Notes: a model not told the origin generated them from the letters alone. A DNA stretch of 64,000 bases from Pelethousia sp034933245 (GCA_034933245.1 JAYFNX010000011.1:1-64000); one strand, 5' to 3'. Shown: positions 26,373 through 35,435, counted from the first letter of the stretch. Made by a program: numbers and translations.

Positions 26373-28055
26373 ATGGGAATATCGTTACTAGAGGCCATGC
26401 GTATACCTCCCTTCTCGGAAGCAAAACTGATAGCGGGTGCAGCCGGGATTGGCCGCACGGTGGAATCCGCCAACATTCAAGAAGTGCCGGATGTAGACCG
26501 GTGGCTGCATGGGGGAGAAATCGTTTTTACGGCAGGGTATGCCTTTCAAACGACGGAGAACGCGGTGAAGCTACTGGAGCGGATAAACCACAAGGGCGCC
26601 ACGGCAATGGCGATAAAACCCAGCCCATACCTTCCCTGCATTCCCAAGGAGATGATTGCATGCGCAGATAGGCTGGGATTTCCCCTTTTTGAAATATCGG
26701 AAGACATGCCCTATATGGATTGCATTCTACCGATATTGGAGCGCATCACCCAAAGGCAGCTTACGGTTATGAAGCGGGTAGAAAGCGTGCATGAATCCCT
26801 GATGCAGTCGATCTTGCGGGATGAGGGCATGGACGGCATTTGCCGGACGTTGAGTGGCGTTACGCAAAGCCCTGTTGCCATTCTTTCGCCCCAGGGGTCC
26901 ATTATGGCCCGTTGGCATGAAGCCGCCCAGGAAGGCGCTTGTGCGCAAGACGAGGAGGAAGATGTGCGGCTCCAGGCCTTCCTGCGCAGCAGCAATGTAC
27001 GCCATATGCGCCGGAACCAGTGCAATGCCGTAAACCTTGGGGATAAAACAAGGCGCATATGCGTGCCGATCTTTGCACAGGACGCCCATATAGCTTACCT
27101 ATTGCTGGATAAATCCATGGATGAAATGCTGGATCTCGATCTGATTGCATTTGAAAATGCCAGCTCTTTTATCGCCATCGAGATTTTGAAGGAAGAGGCG
27201 CTCATACAAAAGGAACAGAGAATTCGGGAGCAGTTCCTGGAGGACCTGTTTATGAAGCGCTATAACGACAACCGGGTTATGTACCAGCGGGGGTTGTATG
27301 TTGGCTTTGATATGAGCCGTCCCCATTGCGTTTTGGTGGTGGCGCCGGATGCTTTTGAAAGTTATATTTATGGCGAGCTGAAAAGCGCGAATGAAACGGA
27401 AGTGCAGAACATCAAGACCCGCATCCATAATTGCGTGCGGGACGGACTTGCGGCCTATCCTGGTTCGCTTCTTACCATGACGGACGGGGTAAAAGTCGTA
27501 GCCATGGCGGAAATTCGAAATCCCGCGGATTTAAAGACCTTAAAGGTGGTTTTGCAGGAGTTGACGAAGAAGCTGACGAAGGAGTTTCCGCGCTTATTGT
27601 TTTCAGCCGGCGTAGGGCGCGTGAAACGCCGCCTTGAGGAAGTGGGGGTAAGCCGGGACGAGGCGATGCTTGCGCTGCGGGCAAGCCGCAAGACCAAGTT
27701 GCATACTGAGGACGAACGGATTATGTTCTTTGAGGATTTGGGGTGCCTGTGCTTTCTGTGTGAATTGGATGGTTCCACCGCTATGCGCAATTATTACGAG
27801 GAGCATATGCGCGCGCTGATAGAGTATGATGCGGAAAACAAGTGCGATCTAATCGCAACGCTGGAAGCATACCTCGCGAGCAATCAAAACCTTCGGTTAA
27901 CAGCAGAACGCCTTTTTGTGCATAAGAATTCCGTTATTTATAGGCTCCATAAAATCGAGGGGCTTATCGGGCAACGCCTCTCAGATGCAAAGACGGGATT
28001 TGATATGCAGCTTTGCTTATATTTACGCAGCATTTTTTCCGAACCGCAAAGGTGA
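26373..28055 (+). CDS. PucR-family transcriptional regulator
   Basis: 560 residues. N-terminal PucR ligand-sensing domain (about 8-125, with ANIQEVPDVDRWLHGGEIVFTAG split over the typical 'GGELVLTTG' motif), a central CdaR GGDEF-like domain (about 290-410), and a C-terminal PucR helix-turn-helix (about 500-555, LRLTAERLFVHKNSVIYRL). B. subtilis PucR controls purine catabolism. Here it lies between the M20/PLP operon and the PreA-TRAP-hydroxylase operon, so it is the obvious regulator of both. Start 26373 chosen for the AAGGGG site; an alternative ATG at 26328 would add 15 residues. Confidence 0.88.
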   Translation: MGISLLEAMRIPPFSEAKLIAGAAGIGRTVESANIQEVPDVDRWLHGGEIVFTAGYAFQTTENAVKLLERINHKGATAMAIKPSPYLPCIPKEMIACADRLGFPLFEISEDMPYMDCILPILERITQRQLTVMKRVESVHESLMQSILRDEGMDGICRTLSGVTQSPVAILSPQGSIMARWHEAAQEGACAQDEEEDVRLQAFLRSSNVRHMRRNQCNAVNLGDKTRRICVPIFAQDAHIAYLLLDKSMDEMLDLDLIAFENASSFIAIEILKEEALIQKEQRIREQFLEDLFMKRYNDNRVMYQRGLYVGFDMSRPHCVLVVAPDAFESYIYGELKSANETEVQNIKTRIHNCVRDGLAAYPGSLLTMTDGVKVVAMAEIRNPADLKTLKVVLQELTKKLTKEFPRLLFSAGVGRVKRRLEEVGVSRDEAMLALRASRKTKLHTEDERIMFFEDLGCLCFLCELDGSTAMRNYYEEHMRALIEYDAENKCDLIATLEAYLASNQNLRLTAERLFVHKNSVIYRLHKIEGLIGQRLSDAKTGFDMQLCLYLRSIFSEPQR

Positions 28056-28334
28056 TACGCTCTAAAAACAGAATCGGTTTGCGCCATTTTAAGCCGTCGG
28101 GAGGGTTTCAATATGGAACGATAGCGCTTTTTTTCTTTTTGGGGAACTTGATGGATTTTCCTATGAAAATACGCCCAACAGGTTAGCCCATTGGCAATCC
28201 AGCGCGCTGCTTACCTTGATTATACCGGGAGGATCAGAACGCATGGCCACAGCCTAAACTTTGGTCGCCTTATGAAGGGAAAATGAAAATGTACTGCGCC
28301 TAATATATGGACCACAATCACAAACATTTTTTAA

Positions 28335-28347
28335 AAACGTTGGTATG
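28335..28347 (+). promoter_or_regulatory. Candidate PucR-box-like sequence
   Basis: AAACGTTGGTATG matches the first ten positions of the B. subtilis PucR box as I remember it (WWWCNTTGGTTAA) and lies just upstream of the -35 of the PreA-operon promoter, the usual site for an activator. Confidence 0.4.
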
Positions 28348-28348
28348 G

Positions 28349-28385
28349 TGTCACAATGACATGAAATCCGCGGATGTGATACGAT
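28349..28385 (+). promoter_or_regulatory. Promoter of the PreA-TRAP-hydroxylase operon with overlapping palindrome
   Basis: ATGACA (28356-28361), 18-base spacer, TACGAT (28380-28385). The -35 is the right half of a perfect palindrome TGTCA-CAA-TGACA (28349-28361), a likely operator. Confidence 0.5.
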
Positions 28386-28495
28386 AGCACCGTAAAAATG
28401 ATTTAGAAAACAACCATATAAGCGTCTGTACAGAATCGAAAAAGCTTATCAAAAAAACCCATCATAAGCACTTAGCATAGGAAAGGTGGAGCACA

Positions 28496-29647
28496 ATGGC
28501 AAATTTGGAAGTCTCTTATTGCGGCGTAAAGTTTCGCAATCCTTTGGTTCTTGCATCCGCAACCCCAGGCTGGGACGGAGAAGGTATGCGCCTGGCAGGA
28601 GAAGCGGGAATTGGCGGCGTTATCCCCAAGACGATTGGACCGGAACAGGACTGGGCTGCGCATCCGCGCAATGGCCGCATCTATTTGCACCGCTATAACG
28701 GCAAACCGATTGGACAAGTCAATCTTGAGCTGTTCACAACAATGAGCCGTGATGCATGGGTAAGGGAACAACTTGCTATCGCCAAAGAAGGCGGCGCTAC
28801 GATGCAAGTTAGCATATTGGCTATGCCGGAGCCTGAAGAAACCGCCAAGCTGGTGGAGGAAATTCAGGCGACAGGGCTGGTGGATCTCTTTGAACTTAAC
28901 GTTTCCTGTCCAATGCCCGCTTCCACGGTAGGCATGCACATTGGGAAAAGCCCCGAGCGCACCTTTAACCAAGTGAAAATTGCGAAGGCGGCATCCAAAA
29001 TACCGTTTACGGTAAAAATGACGCCCAATGTAACGGATCTTATCGATGTGAGCATTGCCGCAAAAGAAGCCGGCGCGGATGGCATTACCATCAGCAATTC
29101 CATCCGCTCTTTTGCAGGGGTGGATATTGAAAGCGGCAAGCCCTATCTGTGCGGATACGGCGGCTATACGGGCCCCGCAATTCATCCCATCATTATGCGC
29201 CATGTATCTGAAGTGGCACGCCATGTGGATATCCCTATCTCGGCTGTGGGGGGCGTAAACAGCTATAAAGAGGTAATCGAATTCATCATGCTGGGTGCAA
29301 CGACCGTTCAGATCTGCACCGCCGTTATGTGGAACGGTTATGAACGCATCACCCAGATTGTTAACGATTTGAACAAGTGGATGGATGCCAAAGGATACAA
29401 ATCCTTTGAAGAGATTCGCGGGATTGCGCTTAAGGATATCACCACGGTGGAGAAGCTGGCGGAGTTGCCGGCCAAGTTCGCGGATGTGGATCGGGAGGCT
29501 TGCACCAATTGCGGCCTATGCCAACGCCTGTGTATGTATCGCGCCATTCGCGAAAAGGACGGCAAGCGGTTTGTGGAAACCGGCAAGTGCGATGGTTGCG
29601 GCGTATGCGCCCAGTGGTGTCCTACCAAAGCAATTACGCTCAAATAA
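28496..29647 (+). CDS. PreA-like FMN/Fe-S oxidoreductase (dihydropyrimidine dehydrogenase family)
   Basis: 383 residues. A dihydroorotate dehydrogenase-type FMN barrel (1-320) with NVSCP at 135-139 and VKMTPNVTD, then a C-terminal 2x[4Fe-4S] ferredoxin domain (Cys336/339/342/346 and 365/368/371/375). This is the PreA architecture that reduces uracil-type rings. No PreT partner is adjacent, so electrons may come straight from ferredoxin. The position of the acid Cys of mammalian dihydropyrimidine dehydrogenase is Ile149 (MHIGKSPE), so the substrate may not be a pyrimidine. First gene of a unit with TRAP transporter and Mo-hydroxylase genes. Confidence 0.8.
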   Translation: MANLEVSYCGVKFRNPLVLASATPGWDGEGMRLAGEAGIGGVIPKTIGPEQDWAAHPRNGRIYLHRYNGKPIGQVNLELFTTMSRDAWVREQLAIAKEGGATMQVSILAMPEPEETAKLVEEIQATGLVDLFELNVSCPMPASTVGMHIGKSPERTFNQVKIAKAASKIPFTVKMTPNVTDLIDVSIAAKEAGADGITISNSIRSFAGVDIESGKPYLCGYGGYTGPAIHPIIMRHVSEVARHVDIPISAVGGVNSYKEVIEFIMLGATTVQICTAVMWNGYERITQIVNDLNKWMDAKGYKSFEEIRGIALKDITTVEKLAELPAKFADVDREACTNCGLCQRLCMYRAIREKDGKRFVETGKCDGCGVCAQWCPTKAITLK

Positions 29648-29733
29648 TGGAATGGGACGAATTTCATTCCGCCCGGCTTCACGGGGGGAACTGCAATTAA
29701 ATTACAATAAAACGGGAGGAAAAAGGAGGAAGT

Positions 29734-30825
29734 ATGAAAAAGTATATCGCATTATTGCTGACATTCCTAGTTACCGTTAGCATGGTAGCAGGATGCGCAG
29801 CCCCGTCCCAACCGGCAGCGCAAGCCCCTGCGGCCCAGGAACCCGCCGCAACGGAGGCCCAAGCTGCGGAGCCCGCCGCTGCAAGTGAACCCGCTTATGT
29901 GTTAAAGATCGGCCACGACCACACTACCACCTCTCCGATTCAAGCTTCAGCCGAAGAGTTCAAGCGCCTTGTGGAGGAAAATAGCAATGGCCAGATCAGC
30001 GTGGAAATTTATCCCGCCCAGCAGCTCGGCAGTTCCCGCGAGATGATCGAAAGCCTGCAGATCGGCACGCTGGAAGCGGTGCTGCTCCCCACGGCCAAAT
30101 TCGGCGGATTCGACCAGCGCCTCAACCTTGCCGATATGCCCTTTATCGCTGACTCGGAGAAGGACTTCTTAACGATCTTCAACGGCGAGATTGGCCAGGA
30201 AGCCATGAGCGGCTTGCCTTCCATCGGCATTACGGGCATTGCGTACTACCCCGAAGGATTCAAAGCCATAACCAACAACGTGCACCCCATTGTGACGCCC
30301 GCGGATCTGAAGGGCCTCAAGATCAGAACCATGGAAGCGCCTATCATAATGTCCATGTTCTCGGCATGGGGCGCAAACCCGGTTCCCGTGGATTTCACCG
30401 AAGTTTATAATTCCCTCCAGCAGAACGTTGTGGACGGCCAGGAGAACCCGTTCCTGTCCATTCATGATATGAAGTTTTATGAAGTCCAAAAATACATGAC
30501 CATTTCCAACCATGCGTATTTGTCCTATTTCCTGGCGGCGAGTACCTCGTGGTTTGATGCGCTCCCCGCCGATCTTCAGGAAGTTGTTAGACAGGCCGGG
30601 ATAGATGCATCTGCATTTTGCCTTGTTAAGATGAACGAGGCCAATGACGGCTATCTCAAGACCATCAAGGACTACGGCGTGGAAGTTTATGAGCTCAGCC
30701 AGGAAGAGCGGCAGACATTTAAGGATGCATGTTCCTCTGTCTATGACGACTATCGCGATGTTATTGGCGGCGATCTGCTGGACCGTGCGGTTGCACAGGC
30801 TGCGGAACTGTCTGCGGCCCAATAA
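29734..30825 (+). CDS. TRAP transporter substrate-binding lipoprotein (DctP family)
   Basis: 363 residues. Signal peptide with lipobox at Cys21 (VAGC), then an Ala/Glu/Pro/Gln-rich tether to about residue 54. DctP fold follows, with QQLGSSREMIESLQIGT and the anion-binding region around LKGLKIRTMEAPI (Arg of the family carboxylate clamp). TRAP binding proteins generally take organic acids, so the imported compound is probably anionic. Together with dctQ and dctM it makes a complete three-part transporter. Confidence 0.9.
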   Translation: MKKYIALLLTFLVTVSMVAGCAAPSQPAAQAPAAQEPAATEAQAAEPAAASEPAYVLKIGHDHTTTSPIQASAEEFKRLVEENSNGQISVEIYPAQQLGSSREMIESLQIGTLEAVLLPTAKFGGFDQRLNLADMPFIADSEKDFLTIFNGEIGQEAMSGLPSIGITGIAYYPEGFKAITNNVHPIVTPADLKGLKIRTMEAPIIMSMFSAWGANPVPVDFTEVYNSLQQNVVDGQENPFLSIHDMKFYEVQKYMTISNHAYLSYFLAASTSWFDALPADLQEVVRQAGIDASAFCLVKMNEANDGYLKTIKDYGVEVYELSQEERQTFKDACSSVYDDYRDVIGGDLLDRAVAQAAELSAAQ

Positions 30826-30860
30826 TAACACCTCGGCTCACGTTTTAATGGAAAGGAAAA

Positions 30861-30888
30861 TCGTCTGCCGCGTTTTCGCGGCAGACGA
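30861..30888 (+). other. Intercistronic stem-loop between dctP and dctQ
   Basis: Perfect 12-bp stem TCGTCTGCCGCG / CGCGGCAGACGA with a TTTT loop and no trailing T-run. Same arrangement as after the other three binding-protein genes of the window. Confidence 0.7.
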
Positions 30889-30914
30889 AAACCGAGTTAG
30901 GAGGTGCTTCTTGT

Positions 30915-31442
30915 ATGCTTGAACGGATGGATACCTACCTTTCGCGCTTTGAAAACGCGATAAACGGCGGCTTGATGCTTGCAGGCGTCGTCGTGTTATT
31001 TATAAACGTCATGATGCGTTACCTTTTTCATGCCGCATCTACTTGGGTGGAAGAAGCCTTGCGCTATGCGATTATCTGGGTGACTTTTTTTGGAGGCAGC
31101 CAGTGCGCAAAGAACGGCACACACGTTGGCATTGATCTTCTTACCCAATCTCTTCCGGAAACCGGGAAACGGATACTTTCCGCAACGGGCCAGTTTATAG
31201 CAGGCGTATTAAACGCATTCTGTACCTATGCGGGGATACAGATGACAAAGCTCGTGCTGGACACGGCGCAGAAAAGTCCTGCAATTCTCATGCCGATGTG
31301 GATTGTGTATATAGCTATCCCCCTCGGATGTGGTCTGATGACGATCAGGTTCTTTGTTGCAGGCCTAAACATACTCAGGCATAATGGCCCGGGCTCCCTG
31401 ATTGCCGACGAAGAAGGCCATGTCGATATGTCACGGCTGTAG
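30915..31442 (+). CDS. TRAP transporter small permease (DctQ family)
   Basis: 175 residues, four predicted membrane segments, with the DctQ signature region WVEEALRYAIIWVTFFGG. Partner of the large permease encoded 9 bases downstream. Preceded by AGGAGG. Confidence 0.88.
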   Translation: MLERMDTYLSRFENAINGGLMLAGVVVLFINVMMRYLFHAASTWVEEALRYAIIWVTFFGGSQCAKNGTHVGIDLLTQSLPETGKRILSATGQFIAGVLNAFCTYAGIQMTKLVLDTAQKSPAILMPMWIVYIAIPLGCGLMTIRFFVAGLNILRHNGPGSLIADEEGHVDMSRL

Positions 31443-31451
31443 GAGGCCCAC

Positions 31452-32735
31452 ATGATAGCAGCATTATTTATTTCCTTATTTGTTCTTTTGATTCTTGGCG
31501 CGCCGGTATTCGTAGCGCTGAGCCTGTCCTCGCTGATTGCCATCGTAGGATTTTCCAACTATCCGCTGATGATCGTGGTGCAGCGCATGGTGGGCGGCGT
31601 GGATAAGTTCTCCCTCATGGCGATCCCTTTCTTTATTTTAGGCGCGAATGTTATGAAGACAGGCGGGATCGCAAAACGAATTTTAAACTGGGCCCAGACC
31701 ATGGTGGGCGGCAACACGGGCGGCATGGCCATGACCACCGAGGTCGCCTGTATGTTCTTTGGGGCCGTGTCGGGTTCTTCTCCTGCAACGGTGATCGCCA
31801 TCGGCGGCCTTATGTATCCCAAGATGATAGAAAAAAAATACCCAAGAGGATTTACCACAGGTTTAATTACCTCCAGCGGCTCCGTGGCGTTGCTTATCCC
31901 GCCCAGCATTTCCGCTATCGTATACGGATCCGTCACCGGCGCGTCTGTTGGCGCCCTGTTTATGGCCGGTCTTGGCGCGGGCATTCTTTACGGCATCTGC
32001 TTTATAGCCTATTGCTTCTGGTATGCGAAAAAACACAAAATTCCCAAGGATCCCAAATGCGACGCGAAAGCAAAGTGGAAAGCCACCCTGGACGCCGCAT
32101 GGGCGCTGGGCATTCCCATTATCATCATGGGCGGAATTTATGCCGGCGTTTTCACGCCTACCGAAGCATCGGGCGTGGCAACCGTTTATGCGATTGTGGT
32201 TAGCCTTTTTGTTTATAGAGATATGAAGCTTAAGGAGCTTTGGGAGTGCTGTATAGCTTCTGCAGGTTCGACGGCGCAAGTTATGATCCTTCTGGCCGTC
32301 GCATCTATCTTCAGCTGGGTCCTCACGGTGGGGCAGATACCCCAACAGCTTTCCCAGATGATCGTAAACGCGAATCTTTCGGCCGTGGGATTCCTCCTGG
32401 TGACAAACCTGCTGCTCATTGTGGAGGGGATGTTTATTGATGGCTCTTCCGCCATCATCATCACCGCGCCGCTGCTTTACAGCGCAGCCGTGGCACTGGG
32501 AATTAATCCGATTCACCTGGGCGTTATCATGGTTGCCAACGCCGCAATCGGTATGTTCACACCGCCCTTTGGCCTCAATTTGTTCGTGGCGCAACCTGTT
32601 ACGGGCAATAACATGAAAACCATTATGAAAGGCGTCATGCCCTTTGTGCTGATAAGCCTCATCGCCCTGGCGCTGATTACCTATCTGCCGGAGGTAAGCC
32701 TATTCCTGCCGAGGCTGGTTTACGGAACCGTTTAA
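31452..32735 (+). CDS. TRAP transporter large permease (DctM family)
   Basis: 427 residues, about 11-12 hydrophobic segments. DctM motifs include FFGAVSGSSPATVIAIG and the second-repeat counterpart AAIGMFTPPFGLNLFV. It catalyses sodium-driven import of the ligand presented by the DctP protein. An 81-base gap separates it from the hydroxylase genes. Confidence 0.92.
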   Translation: MIAALFISLFVLLILGAPVFVALSLSSLIAIVGFSNYPLMIVVQRMVGGVDKFSLMAIPFFILGANVMKTGGIAKRILNWAQTMVGGNTGGMAMTTEVACMFFGAVSGSSPATVIAIGGLMYPKMIEKKYPRGFTTGLITSSGSVALLIPPSISAIVYGSVTGASVGALFMAGLGAGILYGICFIAYCFWYAKKHKIPKDPKCDAKAKWKATLDAAWALGIPIIIMGGIYAGVFTPTEASGVATVYAIVVSLFVYRDMKLKELWECCIASAGSTAQVMILLAVASIFSWVLTVGQIPQQLSQMIVNANLSAVGFLLVTNLLLIVEGMFIDGSSAIIITAPLLYSAAVALGINPIHLGVIMVANAAIGMFTPPFGLNLFVAQPVTGNNMKTIMKGVMPFVLISLIALALITYLPEVSLFLPRLVYGTV

Positions 32736-32816
32736 GGCAAGCAGCGGGCCGTAGCAATACGGCCCTTTTGCCAGAAAATGAATTGATTTATATAAATTGC
32801 AGAGGAGCGTGTCAAA

Positions 32817-33671
32817 TTGCGAGTCAATACCTATTATAAACCCGCTACCTTGCGGGAAGCATTGGTTTGTATGCGGTCCGGTGGTATCGTAAAAGCGCTT
32901 GCCGGCGGAACGGATTTGATTATCGAAATGAACGGAGGAAAGATTGCGCTGGATGCGCTGGTGGATCTTTCCGCTATATCCGAACTTAAGAACATAGAAG
33001 CCAGAGAAGACGGGCTGCATGTGGGCAGCATGGCCACCTTTTCGCAAATCGCCAGCAGCGCGCTTGTGCAAAAAATATGCCCTATGCTCGCCGAAGCGGC
33101 TGCGATGGTGGGCTCGACCCAGGTGCGGAACAGTGGCACCATTGGAGGAAATCTGGCAAATGCGGCGACGGCGGCGGATACGGTTCCTGCGTTAATGGCT
33201 GCCGACGCCGTTGCGGTCATCAAGAACGCGGAAGGGATGCGCGTTCTGCCGGTAACCAATATTCCGACCGGGCTGAATACCACATGCCTCGCGGCGGACG
33301 AGCTGATTTTTGAGTTAATCATACCCCGGCATACGGGCTGCTTCATGGCTTTTGAAAAGATTGGACGGCGCAAAGCGCTTGCCATTTCCCGCATTAATAT
33401 GGGCCTGTTGCTTGAAATGACCGGCAGCACCATTGCGCGCGCTGCGGTGGCTTACGGAGCGGTGGGAAAAACAGCATACCGCGTAACGGAGCTGGAGACG
33501 TTCCTGGAAGGGAAGCAACTCGACGAGGCCTTGATCAAACAGGCGGGAGATCTGGCGGAAAAAATCGTTACGGAAAAGCTTGCCGGAAGAAAGACCACGC
33601 CATATAAACGAAAGATTGCGGCGGCGGTGCTACGGCGTGCGCTTACCAGGGCGAATGGAGGTGCTGTGTAA
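32817..33671 (+). CDS. Molybdenum hydroxylase FAD subunit (NdhF/XdhB-like)
   Basis: 284 residues, matching the FAD subunits of nicotinate and xanthine dehydrogenases. FAD-binding AGGTDL at 29-34 and TQVRNSGTIGGNLANA near 101-116, then the CO dehydrogenase flavoprotein C-terminal domain. Electrons pass from the Mo site via two [2Fe-2S] clusters to this FAD. Start is TTG at 32817 with AGAGGAG nine bases upstream. Its stop codon directly abuts the ATG of the next gene. Confidence 0.88.
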   Translation: MRVNTYYKPATLREALVCMRSGGIVKALAGGTDLIIEMNGGKIALDALVDLSAISELKNIEAREDGLHVGSMATFSQIASSALVQKICPMLAEAAAMVGSTQVRNSGTIGGNLANAATAADTVPALMAADAVAVIKNAEGMRVLPVTNIPTGLNTTCLAADELIFELIIPRHTGCFMAFEKIGRRKALAISRINMGLLLEMTGSTIARAAVAYGAVGKTAYRVTELETFLEGKQLDEALIKQAGDLAEKIVTEKLAGRKTTPYKRKIAAAVLRRALTRANGGAV

Positions 33672-34136
33672 ATGGTACGCAAGATGACATTCGAAATAAA
33701 CGGGCAGAACTATACTGTGGAAGTTGACCCTTCCATGCGCCTGTTGGATCTCATCCGGGATGTGATTGGCCTTACGGGAACAAAAGAGGGCTGCGCCGAA
33801 GGGGAATGCGGCGCCTGCACCGTGATTCTGGACGGGGAAGCCGTTACGAGTTGCCTTGTGCTGGCAGGCCAAGCCGAAGGCCATTCGATCATCACCATCG
33901 AGGGCGTTTCTCAAAACGGCGAGCTTACCAGGCTCCAGCAGGCTTTTGTGGATTGCGGCGCGATCCAGTGCGGCTTTTGCACGCCGGGCATGATTCTCTC
34001 GGCAAAGGCGCTGCTGGATAAAAACCCTCATCCCACGGACGATGAAATCCGCACGGCAATTTCGGGCAACCTGTGCCGCTGCACAGGGTACGTAAAAATT
34101 GTGGACGCCGTTAAAAAGGCGGCCCAGGAGGAGTGA
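33672..34136 (+). CDS. Molybdenum hydroxylase [2Fe-2S] subunit (NdhS/XdhC-type iron-sulfur)
   Basis: 154 residues with two clusters: plant-type Cys41/46/49/61 and hydroxylase-specific Cys100/103/135/137 (QCGFCTPGM and NLCRCTGY). Zero-base spacing to the FAD gene and 3 bases to the Mo-subunit gene show tight co-translation. Length and motifs are fully normal, so the enzyme should be functional. Confidence 0.93.
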   Translation: MVRKMTFEINGQNYTVEVDPSMRLLDLIRDVIGLTGTKEGCAEGECGACTVILDGEAVTSCLVLAGQAEGHSIITIEGVSQNGELTRLQQAFVDCGAIQCGFCTPGMILSAKALLDKNPHPTDDEIRTAISGNLCRCTGYVKIVDAVKKAAQEE

Positions 34137-34139
34137 GCC

Positions 34140-35435
34140 ATGATACCGACCTCTGAATTCAAAGTAGTAGGAAAGCGGGAAGTCAGGAAGGATTCGCTGC
34201 CAAAAGCAACCGGGGCGGCCCGTTATGCGGCGGATATTAAAATGCCCGGCATGCTGTGCGGGAAGGCGCTTCGGAGCGAATATCCGCATGCGAAGATCCT
34301 ATCTATCGATACCGATGCGGCCAAGGCGATGCCCGGCGTGCATGCGGTGCTTACAGCCAAAGATATCCCTGGTATCAATAAGTTTGGCCTGGCAATCGCG
34401 GACCAGGAGGTATTGGCCAGCAAAAAGGTGCGCATGATGGGCGACGCCGTGGCGCTCGTTGCCGCGGAAACGCTGGAGCAGTGCGAGGCCGCACTTCGCC
34501 AAATAAAGGTGGCGTATCAGGAATTGCCGGGGGTATTTTCCATTGAGGACGGCATCAAGGAAGGCGCACCCCTTGTGCATGAAGATGTGCCGGGCAACCT
34601 TCTTCAGCATACCATGGTGCGCAAGGGCGATGTTAGCACCGCGTGGGCGGACTGTGCCTATATTGTGGAAAACGACTATACCACCCAGCGCGTGGAACAC
34701 GCCTATATCGAACCGGAGGTAGCGGTGGCATACATCGATACCATGGGCGTTATGAACGTGCTCAATTCAACGCAATATACGTTCCGGGACAGAAGGCAAA
34801 TTGCCCCGGTCATCGATATGCCGCATAACATGGTGCGGGTGCAACAGCAGACGACAGGCGGCGGATTCGGCGGAAAAGATGACATCACCTGTGAAATTCA
34901 GGCGGCTTTGTTGGCGCTGAAGACAGGGAGACCCGTGAAGGTGGTATGGACCCGCAGCGAATCCATGGCCTGCTCCACGAAGCGGCACCCCATGAAAATC
35001 CACGTTAAGACCGGATGCGATAAAAACGGAAAATTGCTGGCCATGGAAGGAACCGTCTATAGCGATAAGGGTGCGTATTGCTCCATCGGCCACTTTATTA
35101 CCAAAAAAGCCGGGCTGCACCTTGCGGGCCCCTATTATATTCCAAACATTTGTGTGGATACGTATAGCATCTATACCAATAACACAATCTCCGGACCGTA
35201 TCGTGGGTTCGGAATTCTACAGTCTGCCTTTGCGCACGAATCCCAGATGGATCAGCTTGCCGACCTTGTCGGTATGGATCCGCTGGAATTCAGACTTCTC
35301 AATTGCCTGAAACATGGGTTATCCACCGCGACAGGACAGGTGTTCACCCAGGGCGTGGGGTTTGAGGATACGCTACTGGCCATGAAAGAATATATGGGTG
35401 AGACAGACCTGTATGGCGAGGAGGGAGATCAATGA
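34140..35435 (+). CDS. Molybdenum hydroxylase Mo-binding subunit, N-terminal half (NdhL-like)
   Basis: 431 residues, covering the first part of the xanthine dehydrogenase family Mo subunit: hammerhead domain (about 20-130), EHAYIEPE (186-193), cofactor-binding GGGFGG (240-245), and PYRGFG (353-358). It ends where xanthine dehydrogenases continue into the second Mo domain. The rest is the next gene, which starts in an ATGA overlap. A size of about 430+340 residues in separate chains is that of nicotinate dehydrogenase NdhL/NdhM of Eubacterium barkeri, a seleno-molybdenum enzyme. Substrate unproven; xanthine or another heterocycle remains possible. Confidence 0.85.
   Translation: MIPTSEFKVVGKREVRKDSLPKATGAARYAADIKMPGMLCGKALRSEYPHAKILSIDTDAAKAMPGVHAVLTAKDIPGINKFGLAIADQEVLASKKVRMMGDAVALVAAETLEQCEAALRQIKVAYQELPGVFSIEDGIKEGAPLVHEDVPGNLLQHTMVRKGDVSTAWADCAYIVENDYTTQRVEHAYIEPEVAVAYIDTMGVMNVLNSTQYTFRDRRQIAPVIDMPHNMVRVQQQTTGGGFGGKDDITCEIQAALLALKTGRPVKVVWTRSESMACSTKRHPMKIHVKTGCDKNGKLLAMEGTVYSDKGAYCSIGHFITKKAGLHLAGPYYIPNICVDTYSIYTNNTISGPYRGFGILQSAFAHESQMDQLADLVGMDPLEFRLLNCLKHGLSTATGQVFTQGVGFEDTLLAMKEYMGETDLYGEEGDQ

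Larger units (their letters stand above)
28056..28495 (+). other. Intergenic region of 440 bases upstream of the PreA-like gene
   Basis: The first 90 bases hold a long T-run (CGCTTTTTTTC near 28127) that may end the pucR transcript, but no convincing stem. The right third carries the operator and promoter listed separately and a 110-base leader with an AAGGTGG ribosome site. No riboswitch motif recognised. Confidence 0.55.
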
